DNA of 64,000 nt, taken from positions 62,001 through 126,000 of the forward strand of contig JBBDYH010000072.1 of the NCBI GenBank assembly GCA_040901795.1. Direction: 5' to 3'. This document shows, in pieces, positions 57,556 to 64,000 of the stretch. A program made the translations under genes and the position numbers. Below the pieces are notes generated by a model. It did not search any database and was not told the DNA's origin. It saw only the letters and a list, made by a program, of their open reading frames with translations. Source of the DNA: JBBDYH01 sp040901795. Its GTDB lineage: Bacteria > Planctomycetota > Planctomycetia > Pirellulales > JALHPA01. Position 1 is the first letter of the stretch, and every line of letters starts with the position of its first letter.

Positions 57556-58338
57556 ATGCAAGTCTGGCCGGCCATTGATCTTCGCGCGGGCAAGTGCGTC
57601 CGCCTCCAGCAGGGAGATTACGGCCGCGAAACCGTCTTTGGCGATGATCCGGCTGCGATGGCGCGCCACTGGGTTGACCAGGGGGCCGAGTGCCTGCACC
57701 TGGTCGATCTCGACGGGGCAAAAGCTGGCCGGCCTGCCAATCTCGACAGCGTCCGTGCGATCTTGAAGGCCGTCCGTGTGCCTTGTGAACTGGGCGGCGG
57801 CATCCGAGACGAGGATACGATCGCTTCACTTCTCGATCTCGGCCTGTCCAGGCTGGTCATCGGCACCAAGGCCCTTCGCGAGCCGGACTGGTTCCGCCGC
57901 GTTTGCCGAAAGTTCCCGGGAAAGCTGGTACTAGGGCTCGACGCCCGCAAAGGGCGTGTCGCGACCGACGGATGGCTGGAGACGAGCGACACGTCGGCGA
58001 TAGAGCTCGCACAGCAGTTTGACGATAATCCGCTGGCAGCGATCATCTATACCGACATCGCCACCGATGGCATGCTCGCCGGCCCGAATTTGACGGCGAC
58101 GCGCGAAATGAAAGCGAGCGTCCGACTGCCGATAATCGCCTCGGGCGGCGTCACCACGGCCGACGACGTGCGGCAGCTTGCCGCGCTCGGCGTCGCGGGG
58201 TGTATCATCGGTCGGTCGCTATACGAAGGGAAACTGTCTTTGAAGGACGCGCTTGCCGCTGTACGAGACAGGGAGACAGAGAGACAAGGAGACGAGGAGA
58301 CTGGGAGACAAGGAGACTCAGACGCACTCGGCCACTAG
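57556..58338 (+). CDS. hisA: Phosphoribosylformimino-5-aminoimidazole carboxamide isomerase (ProFAR isomerase)
   Basis: 260 aa half-barrel TIM enzyme. Catalytic Asp in PAIDLRAGKCVRL (about residue 8) and Asp in IIYTDIATDG (about 158); phosphate loops CELGGGIRD and IIASGGVTTADD, then GCIIGRSLYEG. It is the step before hisH/hisF in histidine synthesis. The C-terminal 24 residues (RDRETERQGDEETGRQGDSD) are encoded by a GGAGACA-type minisatellite and extend beyond the family end (about 240 aa). Histidine genes hisH and hisA are split by 371 bp rather than clustered with hisF. Confidence 0.95.
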   Translation: MQVWPAIDLRAGKCVRLQQGDYGRETVFGDDPAAMARHWVDQGAECLHLVDLDGAKAGRPANLDSVRAILKAVRVPCELGGGIRDEDTIASLLDLGLSRLVIGTKALREPDWFRRVCRKFPGKLVLGLDARKGRVATDGWLETSDTSAIELAQQFDDNPLAAIIYTDIATDGMLAGPNLTATREMKASVRLPIIASGGVTTADDVRQLAALGVAGCIIGRSLYEGKLSLKDALAAVRDRETERQGDEETGRQGDSDALGH

Positions 58339-58440
58339 ACACCAGGCCACCAGACACCAGGCCACCAGACACCAGGCCACCAGACACCAGACACCAGGCC
58401 ACCAAACACCAAGCCACCAAACACCAAGCCACCAGACACC
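58331..58440. repeat. CCACCAGACACCAGG tandem repeat
   Basis: A tandem of ACACCAGGCCACCAG units of 15 bp (two heptamer-like halves of 7 and 8), with a diverged end (CCAAACACCAAG). It lies between hisA and the EF-G gene. It has no spacers and is not CRISPR. Confidence 0.8.
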
Positions 58441-58471
58441 GCTCTACAAACCACCGCGAAGGAACCATCGC

Positions 58472-60571
58472 ATGCCGAATCGCAAGGTCGAAGACATCCG
58501 CAACATTGTGCTTTGCGGCCATGGGCATTCGGGCAAGAGCACGCTTGCCGATAAGATGCTCACGGTCACAGGCGCGATCTCCAAGCCGGCCAGCGTCGAT
58601 GACGGCACGAGCGTCTGTGATTTCGACGCCATCGAGAAGGAGCACCACTACTCGATCGAGTCGCACATCGTGCATTTCGAGTACCAGGGGAAACGGTTCA
58701 ATGTGATCGACACTCCGGGCTACCCTGACTTCATCGGCCAGACGATCGCCGCCATGTATGCGGTCGAGACGGCCGCCATCGTCATCAACGCCCACGCGGG
58801 AATCGAAGTCAACACGCGCCGCGTCTTCCAGGAGGCGGGCAAGATCGGCCTGGGGCGGATCATCGTCATCGACAAGATGGACCTGGACAACGTCGATTTC
58901 GCCAAGCTCGTCGGCGAAATCCAGGAGGTCTTCGGCAAGGAATGCATTCCGCTCGAGGTGCCTGTCGGCCAGGGGCATGATTTTCGGGGTGTGATCGACG
59001 CCTTGCACCCTCCCGAGAAGTCCGACGGCGCCGTGCTGGACCCCAAACAGATCAACACGCCATTAGTGGAGACGATCATCGAAGTCGATGACGAAACGAC
59101 GATGCATTACTTTGAGGGCCGGCCGCCGACGGATGAAGAACTGAAGCGCGACATCGTCGAGGCGATCGCGCAGGGCCACTTCATCCCGATTCTCTGCGTT
59201 TCGGGCAAGACGCAAACCGGCCTCACCGAGCTGCTCGACGCGCTGGCCATGTGCGCCCTGCCGCCGACGCGCATTCCGCGCGTGGCGCTCGACGAGAACG
59301 GCAAAGAGGTGGAGCTCAAGGAAGACCCGAATGGGCCCTTGGTGGCTCAGGTCTTCAAGACGCGCATTGATCCCTTCGTGCAGAAGCTGAGCTACCTGCG
59401 GATCTACAACGGCACGCTGAAGAAGGACGACAGCGTGCACATCTCCGGCGGTCGGAAGAACATTAAGATCGGCCCCGTGCTCGAGGTGCAAGGGAGCGAG
59501 ACCAAGCCGCTGGACTCCGCCGGGCCGGGTGAGATCGTGGCCTTGGCCAAGGTCGAAGAGCTGCACACCAACACCACGCTCGGTCCCTGGACGATGCGGC
59601 CGATCAAGTTCCCCACGCCGATGGTCGGCCTGGCCGCCGCGCCCAAGAGCCGCGGCGACGAGGGCAAGCTCTCCAACGCCTTGCACAAGATCGTCGAGGA
59701 AGACAGCACGATCCATCTCGACCGCGACGCGCAGACCAAGGAACTGGTCATGACTGGCATGAGCGAATTGCACCTCACAGTGATCAAGGAGCGGCTGCAG
59801 AAGCGCGACAAGGTGGAGATCGAGACGCACGAGCCCAAGATTCCCTACCGCGAGACGATCCAGCAGCAGGCCGAGGGGAGCTACCGCCACAAGAAGCAAA
59901 CCGGCGGCCGCGGCCAGTTCGGCGAGGTCCATATCCGTCTTCACCCGTTGCCGCTGGGAACCAAGATCGAGGAGTATGCCACCAAGGAGCGCTTCCCGCA
60001 GATGCGAGAATCCCGCTACGACGAAAAGAATAATTTCCTTTTTGTCGATGCGATCGTCGGCGGCTCGATCCCCAATAACTTCATCCCGGCGGTGGAAAAG
60101 GGACTGAAAGAGCGGATGGAGCAAGGGGTGATCGCCGGCTACCGGGTGCAAAACCTGGCGATCGAGCTGCACTTCGGCAAATACCACGACGTGGACAGCT
60201 CGGAAGCGGCGTTCAAGACCGCGGCCCGGATGGCGTTGCGGAACACGTTCCAACAGGCCAAGCCGAGTTTGCTCGAGCCGATTGTCACCTTGCACGTCAC
60301 TGTGCCCACCGACAAAATCGGCGACATCAACAGCGACATGTCCACGCGCCGCGGCCGCGTGCTGGGGATGGAGAACGCCGGCGGCGGCATGCAGACGGTT
60401 TCGGCGATGGTGCCTTTGGCCGAAGTCATGACCTACGCCCGCAGCCTGTCAAGCATCACCGGCGGCCAAGGAAGCTACGCCGTCGAATTCAGCCACTATG
60501 ATGTGGTGCCGGGCAACGTGCAGAAGGAGGTGATCGAGAAGGCGGCGATGAAGGAAGAGGAGGAGGAATAA
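58472..60571 (+). CDS. Elongation factor G-like GTPase
   Basis: 699 aa from ATG 58472; the upstream frame is minisatellite peptide. The G domain has GHGHSGKSTLADKM (P-loop), switch region after EKEHHYSIESH, DTPGYPDF (G3), VIDKMDLDNV (G4, NKxD replaced by DKMD), and VSGK (G5). Domains II-V follow, with domain IV starting near KIPYRETIQQQAEGSYRHKK and GGRGQFGEVHIRL, and the C-terminal SSITGGQGSYAVEFSHYDV. It is an EF-G paralogue (fusA2-like), usually thought to act in translocation or ribosome recycling. The DKMD variant in G4 should be noted. Gene order with hisA is probably incidental. Confidence 0.9.
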   Translation: MPNRKVEDIRNIVLCGHGHSGKSTLADKMLTVTGAISKPASVDDGTSVCDFDAIEKEHHYSIESHIVHFEYQGKRFNVIDTPGYPDFIGQTIAAMYAVETAAIVINAHAGIEVNTRRVFQEAGKIGLGRIIVIDKMDLDNVDFAKLVGEIQEVFGKECIPLEVPVGQGHDFRGVIDALHPPEKSDGAVLDPKQINTPLVETIIEVDDETTMHYFEGRPPTDEELKRDIVEAIAQGHFIPILCVSGKTQTGLTELLDALAMCALPPTRIPRVALDENGKEVELKEDPNGPLVAQVFKTRIDPFVQKLSYLRIYNGTLKKDDSVHISGGRKNIKIGPVLEVQGSETKPLDSAGPGEIVALAKVEELHTNTTLGPWTMRPIKFPTPMVGLAAAPKSRGDEGKLSNALHKIVEEDSTIHLDRDAQTKELVMTGMSELHLTVIKERLQKRDKVEIETHEPKIPYRETIQQQAEGSYRHKKQTGGRGQFGEVHIRLHPLPLGTKIEEYATKERFPQMRESRYDEKNNFLFVDAIVGGSIPNNFIPAVEKGLKERMEQGVIAGYRVQNLAIELHFGKYHDVDSSEAAFKTAARMALRNTFQQAKPSLLEPIVTLHVTVPTDKIGDINSDMSTRRGRVLGMENAGGGMQTVSAMVPLAEVMTYARSLSSITGGQGSYAVEFSHYDVVPGNVQKEVIEKAAMKEEEEE

Positions 60572-60639
60572 TGGGGAATGTGCGAATGGGGAATGGGGAA
60601 TGGGGAATGGGGAATGGGGAATGGGGAATGGGGAATGGG
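60571..60639. repeat. GGGGAAT tandem tract after the EF-G gene
   Basis: About seven GGGGAATG units on one strand, starting one base after the stop. Same heptamer as 51062 and 52741. Confidence 0.75.
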
Positions 60640-60738
60640 TGTCGCCAATGGGCCTGACGTTTCGGAAGCAATGAGCAGGCCATCCTGTATTATAGTAGAA
60701 GGACCGTCCGTCGGACTCTTCTTCGGAGAGTGGTTGCC

Positions 60739-61008
60739 ATGCTCAATTCGTATGAAGCCATCCTGCAGGATAACCGAATCGAGTGGAGTGGCAATTCGCC
60801 GCCCGATCTCAAACCGGACCGAGCGGTGCGAGTACAGGTCACGTTATTGGATACACTTCCATCACGCGCCGTGACCAGCCAGGGTCATCTAATGGCCGCA
60901 GCACTCGAGCGATTGGCCGCGACCAATGGATCGCGGGAGCTGCCTGATGGAGTCACGTGGGAGCGAGAGATACGGCAGGACCGGCCGCTTCCTGGCCGTG
61001 ACGCTTGA
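60739..61008 (+). CDS. Antitoxin of a PIN-type toxin-antitoxin pair
   Basis: 89 aa from ATG 60739, with GGAG about ten bases upstream. The N-terminus MLNSYEAILQDNRIEWSGNS, followed by PDLKPDRAVRVQVTLLD, and the tail GSRELPDGVTWEREIRQDRP with LPGRDA resemble small antitoxins placed before PIN toxins. Its stop codon overlaps the next ATG (TGATG). It should neutralise the partner; that partner is broken (see 61008), so the antitoxin may be a relic. Confidence 0.7.
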   Translation: MLNSYEAILQDNRIEWSGNSPPDLKPDRAVRVQVTLLDTLPSRAVTSQGHLMAAALERLAATNGSRELPDGVTWEREIRQDRPLPGRDA

Positions 61009-61460
61009 TGCTCATCGACAGCAACATCATTATCTACGCGGCTCAGCGGGAGCACGATGAATTGCGACGTTTCATCGCGGTCCAATCGCCGGTCGTGTCC
61101 GCGGTCAGCTATGTCGAGGTGTTAGGCTATCATCGCTTAAGTAACGAGGCTCGGCGGTACTTTGAGGAGTTCTTCGCGGCGGCAACCACACTGGCGATTG
61201 CCGAGCCGGTCTTGGAGCAAGCGGTTAAGTTGCGCCAGATTCAGAAGATGACAATCGCTCCGTTTGCTGGTCAGTGTTCCGTTCGCATTCCATATTCCCC
61301 ATTTCAATTCCGCATTCAACGATCCCCAATTCCCAAAAACGGCGTCCAGTTCAGCCCCACGGCCAGACGCAACGCGACCCAGATCACCGCGATGCAGATC
61401 ACGTCGAACACCACGCCGGCGCCAATCATCCTGCGCATGGGGATCAACCCGGAACCGTAG
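61008..61460 (+). pseudogene. PIN-domain toxin (VapC-like), C-terminally broken
   Basis: The first about 82 residues are PIN: MLIDSNIIIYAAQREHDELR with catalytic Asp4, VSAVSYVEVLGYHRLS with Glu near residue 37, and AVKLRQIQKMT. After about 61253 the sequence should continue with the DALIAATAL acidic pair, but reads IAPFAGQCSVRIPYSPFQFR, a heptamer-repeat-derived tail running into the transporter gene's 3' end. The last two acidic residues are therefore missing. A truncated, probably inactive toxin, caused by deletion or insertion next to the repeat. Confidence 0.8.
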
Positions 61461-62926
61461 ACGATCGCGTTGGGGGGCGTCGAGACCGGCAGCGCCGAGC
61501 CGAAGCTGGCGCCAAAGGTAAGGCCCATCAAGGGAGGCAGCGGTTCGATCTCGAGCTGCCCGCAGATTTGCCAAACGACCGGGATCAGCGTCGCGGCGGT
61601 GGCCGCGTTGCTGGTGAATTCGCTGAGCACCACTCCGGCGGCAATTGCCACGGCCGTGATTGCCCAGACGTCCTCGGTTCCCAGTCCAGCGACCGCCGCT
61701 TTGGCGATGCTGCTGGCCAGGCCTGTGCGGAACATCAATCCGCCCAGCGCCAGACCCGAGCCAAAGAGCAACAGCGTTCCCCAATCGATGCGGCGCAGGT
61801 CGGCCGTTTCGAGTGTGCCCTCGCGCCGCCGCCAATTGACCGGCAGCAGATAGAGCAGCACGGGAATGAACAGGGCTACGATCTCTTCCGGCAAACGGCG
61901 ATTGAACCGCCGGGCCAGATCCTCGTCCACTAGACCGATAACACCAGGGGCGAGCCATAAGCTGACCACGATCATGAACACTGCGAGCGTGTTCCACTCG
62001 CCGCGCTTCCAAGGGCCGATTCCTGAGCGCGCTTCGTGCAGGTAGCGGCGGAGAGCGGCGACATCGATCGCCGTAACCGGTGCAGCCAGCCGCAGCCACA
62101 AGTAAAGCGCCGCCCCGAGCAATAACATCGTCGGGATGCCGACCTGCATCCAGGCGAGGAAATCGACGGACCGGCCGAAGTAGGCTTCTTGTTTGAAGTA
62201 GCCCATCGCCACGACGTTGGTCGTGGTGCCGATCGGCGTGGCGATGCCGCCGACGCTCGAAGCATACGCTGTCATCAACAAGAGCGCGGTCGCGTACGGC
62301 GAGCGAGCGAAACCGCCAGCGGTGACGCCGTTTGATTGCTGCGCCCCGGAGGCCATGACGGCAATCAAGCCCATCGTGACGGGAAAGACCATCGCCGTGG
62401 CCGCTGTGTTCGAGACGAACATCGACACCAGTCCCACGGCCAGCCCAACACCGCCCAGCACGGTGGCCGGCGAGCGGCCGGCCCAGCGCGAACAGAGGAT
62501 GGCCAGAGCGAATCGCCGATCGAGGCCGTGCCGCATCATCGCCTGCCCAATGAACATGCCCCCCATCAAAAAGAAAACCGTCGGATCGGCAAAGGGCGCG
62601 AACACCGCCTTAAACGCTGCGCTCGCCGATTGACTTTCGTCCGCCGGGATCACGCCCAACACGACGGCCAGCACAACGGCCAACAGTCCGGTGACGGGTA
62701 TGGGAATCGGCTCGGTGAGCCACCAGAGAATAGTGAGCAGCATCACGCCGCCCAGGCGGTAGCGCATGACCGCATCCGCGGCGAGCGACGGATCTTCGTT
62801 CAGCAGCCACACGATCAGCACCAGTGGCCCCGCGACAAGGCCGATCGTATCGAGCGGCAGGCCGAACACGCGCGTGGCGAGCCGGGGCTCATCGGCGGGC
62901 GGCGTGGCGGCGGCGCGTTCATCCAT
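61316..62926 (-). CDS. DASS-family (SLC13) anion symporter
   Basis: 536 aa from ATG 62926; 26 open codons upstream are unlikely. Twelve or so membrane helices. Both family Na-binding loops are present: SNTAATAMVFPV (about residue 175) and SEFTSNAATAATLIP (about 447), plus PVSTPPNAIVYG. Transports dicarboxylates or sulfate with Na+. Its 3' end reaches the broken PIN gene on the opposite strand. A 33-aa membrane microprotein starts just upstream at 63120. Confidence 0.92.
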   Translation of the reverse strand: MDERAAATPPADEPRLATRVFGLPLDTIGLVAGPLVLIVWLLNEDPSLAADAVMRYRLGGVMLLTILWWLTEPIPIPVTGLLAVVLAVVLGVIPADESQSASAAFKAVFAPFADPTVFFLMGGMFIGQAMMRHGLDRRFALAILCSRWAGRSPATVLGGVGLAVGLVSMFVSNTAATAMVFPVTMGLIAVMASGAQQSNGVTAGGFARSPYATALLLMTAYASSVGGIATPIGTTTNVVAMGYFKQEAYFGRSVDFLAWMQVGIPTMLLLGAALYLWLRLAAPVTAIDVAALRRYLHEARSGIGPWKRGEWNTLAVFMIVVSLWLAPGVIGLVDEDLARRFNRRLPEEIVALFIPVLLYLLPVNWRRREGTLETADLRRIDWGTLLLFGSGLALGGLMFRTGLASSIAKAAVAGLGTEDVWAITAVAIAAGVVLSEFTSNAATAATLIPVVWQICGQLEIEPLPPLMGLTFGASFGSALPVSTPPNAIVYGSGLIPMRRMIGAGVVFDVICIAVIWVALRLAVGLNWTPFLGIGDR

Positions 62927-63018
62927 GCGGGGGCGAGCACTTCGTGCGTCGTAGAAGGATTGGTTCGCATCCAAACTACGTGGCCGCGCCGCGAGGGTCA
63001 ACACAAATAACCATCAAA

Positions 63019-63120
63019 TCATCGCCCGGCCAAGGGGAGCGTCCAGAGCAATAGTTGCCCGACGGCGAACAGGGCGATCATGGCGAGCATGACGACGGCG
63101 ACTTGCTTGCGAGTTGTCAT
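63019..63120 (-). CDS. Small single-span membrane protein
   Basis: 33 aa, too short for standard calling. ATG 63120, preceded by GGGAG eight bases upstream. Sequence MTTRKQVAVVMLAMIALFAV continues GQLLLWTLPLAGR: a basic start and one hydrophobic helix. Stop TGA at 63019-63021 is 92 bp from the DASS transporter start on the same strand, so it may be a leader gene or an accessory subunit. Family unknown. Confidence 0.45.
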   Translation of the reverse strand: MTTRKQVAVVMLAMIALFAVGQLLLWTLPLAGR

Positions 63121-63573
63121 CGAGAGGGCTCCCTGCGCCGGCGACTATCCGTTGCCATCGGCGCGATTTCAGGTATGGAGCTTCCTTGCGAGCGGTTTGC
63201 CGATTCATCTACCTCTCTCAAGCGCAAAGAGACAAGTTTTGTTACGCCTGGCCGTAGACAAAGTTCCACGACTGGCGCAAGCGCTATGGCAAAGTCAACG
63301 AGCACAACGCTTTGGCGCCCCGCGAGGAGTGGCTGGAGGAGTGGGAGAAAAAGGCCCGAACTCGCCACGTGGTTGTCGCTACACGCGGCCTAATTGCTGC
63401 GCAATCGCAGTCGCCGCCAGTCGGGCACCTGGTTTGCACTTCGGCTAAGCGCTCCAGAGATTCTCAGACGCGGCACACGCGACAAGGCGACCACCGGACA
63501 GCGTTCCTGGCGGCAGCGATGTCGCTTGGGCGGGCGCCGGCTGCCGGTTCTTATTGGCTGAGGACCCTTTACT
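63121..63573. other. Gap with transposase remnant
   Basis: No intact gene. Contains the IS3-like fragment at 63228-63362. The remainder (63363-63573) shows CGACAAGGCGACCACCGGAC and no recognisable feature; the YpfJ-like promoter must be in this part. Confidence 0.5.
63228..63362 (+). pseudogene. IS3-family OrfB fragment with in-frame stop
   Basis: Frame starting at 63228 reads DKFCYAWP, TAG at 63255-63257, then TKFHDWRKRYGKVNEHNALA, PREEWLEEWEKKA. The latter phrase matches the N-terminus of planctomycete IS3-type OrfB (KFYDWRxRYGKVNEHN...PRDxWLEDWE). Downstream catalytic DDE parts are missing. A dead transposase remnant. Confidence 0.75.
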
Positions 63574-64000
63574 ATGCGATGGCAAGGCAGAAGACAAAGT
63601 GCCAACGTCGAAGACCGTCGCTCGATGACTCCCGGCGGCATGGCGCTTTCCGGCGGCATCGGGACGATCCTTGTGCTGGTGATTGCACTGGTCATGGGTG
63701 TTGACCCGCTGGCCCTGTTACAGCAGCAGAACGTGCCGCAGGGTCCGGGAGTTGTTGATCCGGCCGAGGAGGAACGGAAGGAGTTTGTGGCGGTGGTTTT
63801 GGCCGACACGGAAGAGGTTTGGCATAAGCTGTTTCGGCAAATGGGCCGGGAATATATCGAGCCGAAGCTGGTATTGTTTCGGGGCCGCGTGGAATCGGCA
63901 TGCGGCATGGCGAACTCGGCGGTAGGCCCTTTTTACTGCCCGCGCGATCACAAGGTGTACATCGACCTGCAATTCTTTGAGGATCTGCGGCGACGCTTCG
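63574..64000 (+). CDS. YpfJ-like neutral zinc metallopeptidase, N-terminal part
   Basis: Runs off the right edge; 142 codons seen. It opens MRWQGRRQSANVEDRRS, then GGMALSGGIGTILVLVIALV, a single N-terminal membrane helix, and continues EEVWHKLFRQMGREYIEPKL, FRGRVESACGMANSAVGPFY, CPRDHKVYIDLQFFEDLRRR, the classic start of the 'putative neutral zinc metallopeptidase' family (YpfJ). The HExxH motif lies beyond the window. Anchored in the cytoplasmic membrane with an outer catalytic domain. Start ATG 63574. Confidence 0.93.
   Translation, partial: MRWQGRRQSANVEDRRSMTPGGMALSGGIGTILVLVIALVMGVDPLALLQQQNVPQGPGVVDPAEEERKEFVAVVLADTEEVWHKLFRQMGREYIEPKLVLFRGRVESACGMANSAVGPFYCPRDHKVYIDLQFFEDLRRRF

Noticed and set aside
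58331..58440. Possible CRISPR array
   Set aside because: The units are directly tandem without unique spacers and no cas gene is near; it is a 15-bp minisatellite.
59063..60295. 410-aa open frame antisense to the EF-G gene
   Set aside because: The sense strand has a full EF-G domain series; the antisense frame shows no domain and repeats of low complexity.

Overview
The window looks like chromosome from a GC-rich planctomycete, probably of the Pirellulales type. This is inferred from content, since there is no rRNA or marker phylogeny here. The pointers are: two exported proteins with planctomycete-style N-terminal sorting peptides (FEYLETRAMMAG near 711 and FEQLENRVLLHG in the subtilase at 13825-18102); a fused type I dehydroquinase/shikimate dehydrogenase; CPxC zinc-ribbon proteins; a TolC-type lipoprotein; loose gene spacing; and intergenic DNA full of short tandem repeats and hairpin-forming dispersed elements.

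Layout. 1-4512: secreted and envelope proteins and a glutathione peroxidase. 4655-11657: housekeeping block (rpmA, sucCD, a Fur-family regulator coupled to hemY, tRNA-Val). 11658-12500: no gene, but several terminator-like hairpins. 12501-24109: thioesterase, ACT protein, giant subtilase, decayed ATPase, LRR membrane protein, zinc-ribbon proteins, HD phosphohydrolase. 24296-35453: membrane exporter, M24, M50 and CPBP peptidases, TPR protein, csrA, DUF892 stress protein, histone-H1-like protein and a ParE/RelE-type toxin-antitoxin pair. 35534-38690: Tat-exported dimethylformamidase-like protein and an HTH protein invaded by a minisatellite. 39352-46258: a defence-like island. 46488-55428: sigma-54 response regulator, REP-associated transposase with its REPs, mutL, aroDE, aroK, prepilin peptidase. 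55572-64000: OmpA-like lipoprotein, hisH, hisA, an EF-G paralogue, a broken PIN toxin locus, a DASS transporter and a YpfJ-like peptidase.

The best candidate for a new system is the minus-strand operon 43123->39352. It encodes, in order, an unrecognised 193-aa helical protein ending in LLGGPK, a QueC-like ATP-pyrophosphatase of the QatC/Cap9 kind, an XRE-HTH fused to an ImmA/IrrE metalloprotease, and a PIN-like nuclease. The first three genes overlap or abut, and the fourth follows after 16 bp. Across an AT-rich divergent promoter region lies an AIPR abortive-infection protein with a nuclease-like N-terminus, followed by the tail of a type ISP restriction enzyme. No queuosine genes and no QatA or QatD are nearby. 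A modification-based, protease-controlled immune module is a testable reading.

Small-element ecology is the second theme. A RAYT (48141-48716) sits among REPs, carries one REP pair in frame inside its own coding sequence, and takes its stop codon from another. A related hairpin element recurs at 3391 and 24145, and the second copy has jumped into another small palindromic element. A 142-bp terminal-inverted-repeat element forms the last codons of one gene and abuts the start of the next. Heptanucleotide minisatellites of several unrelated sequences occupy many gaps and in places enter reading frames (hisA tail, the HTH protein).
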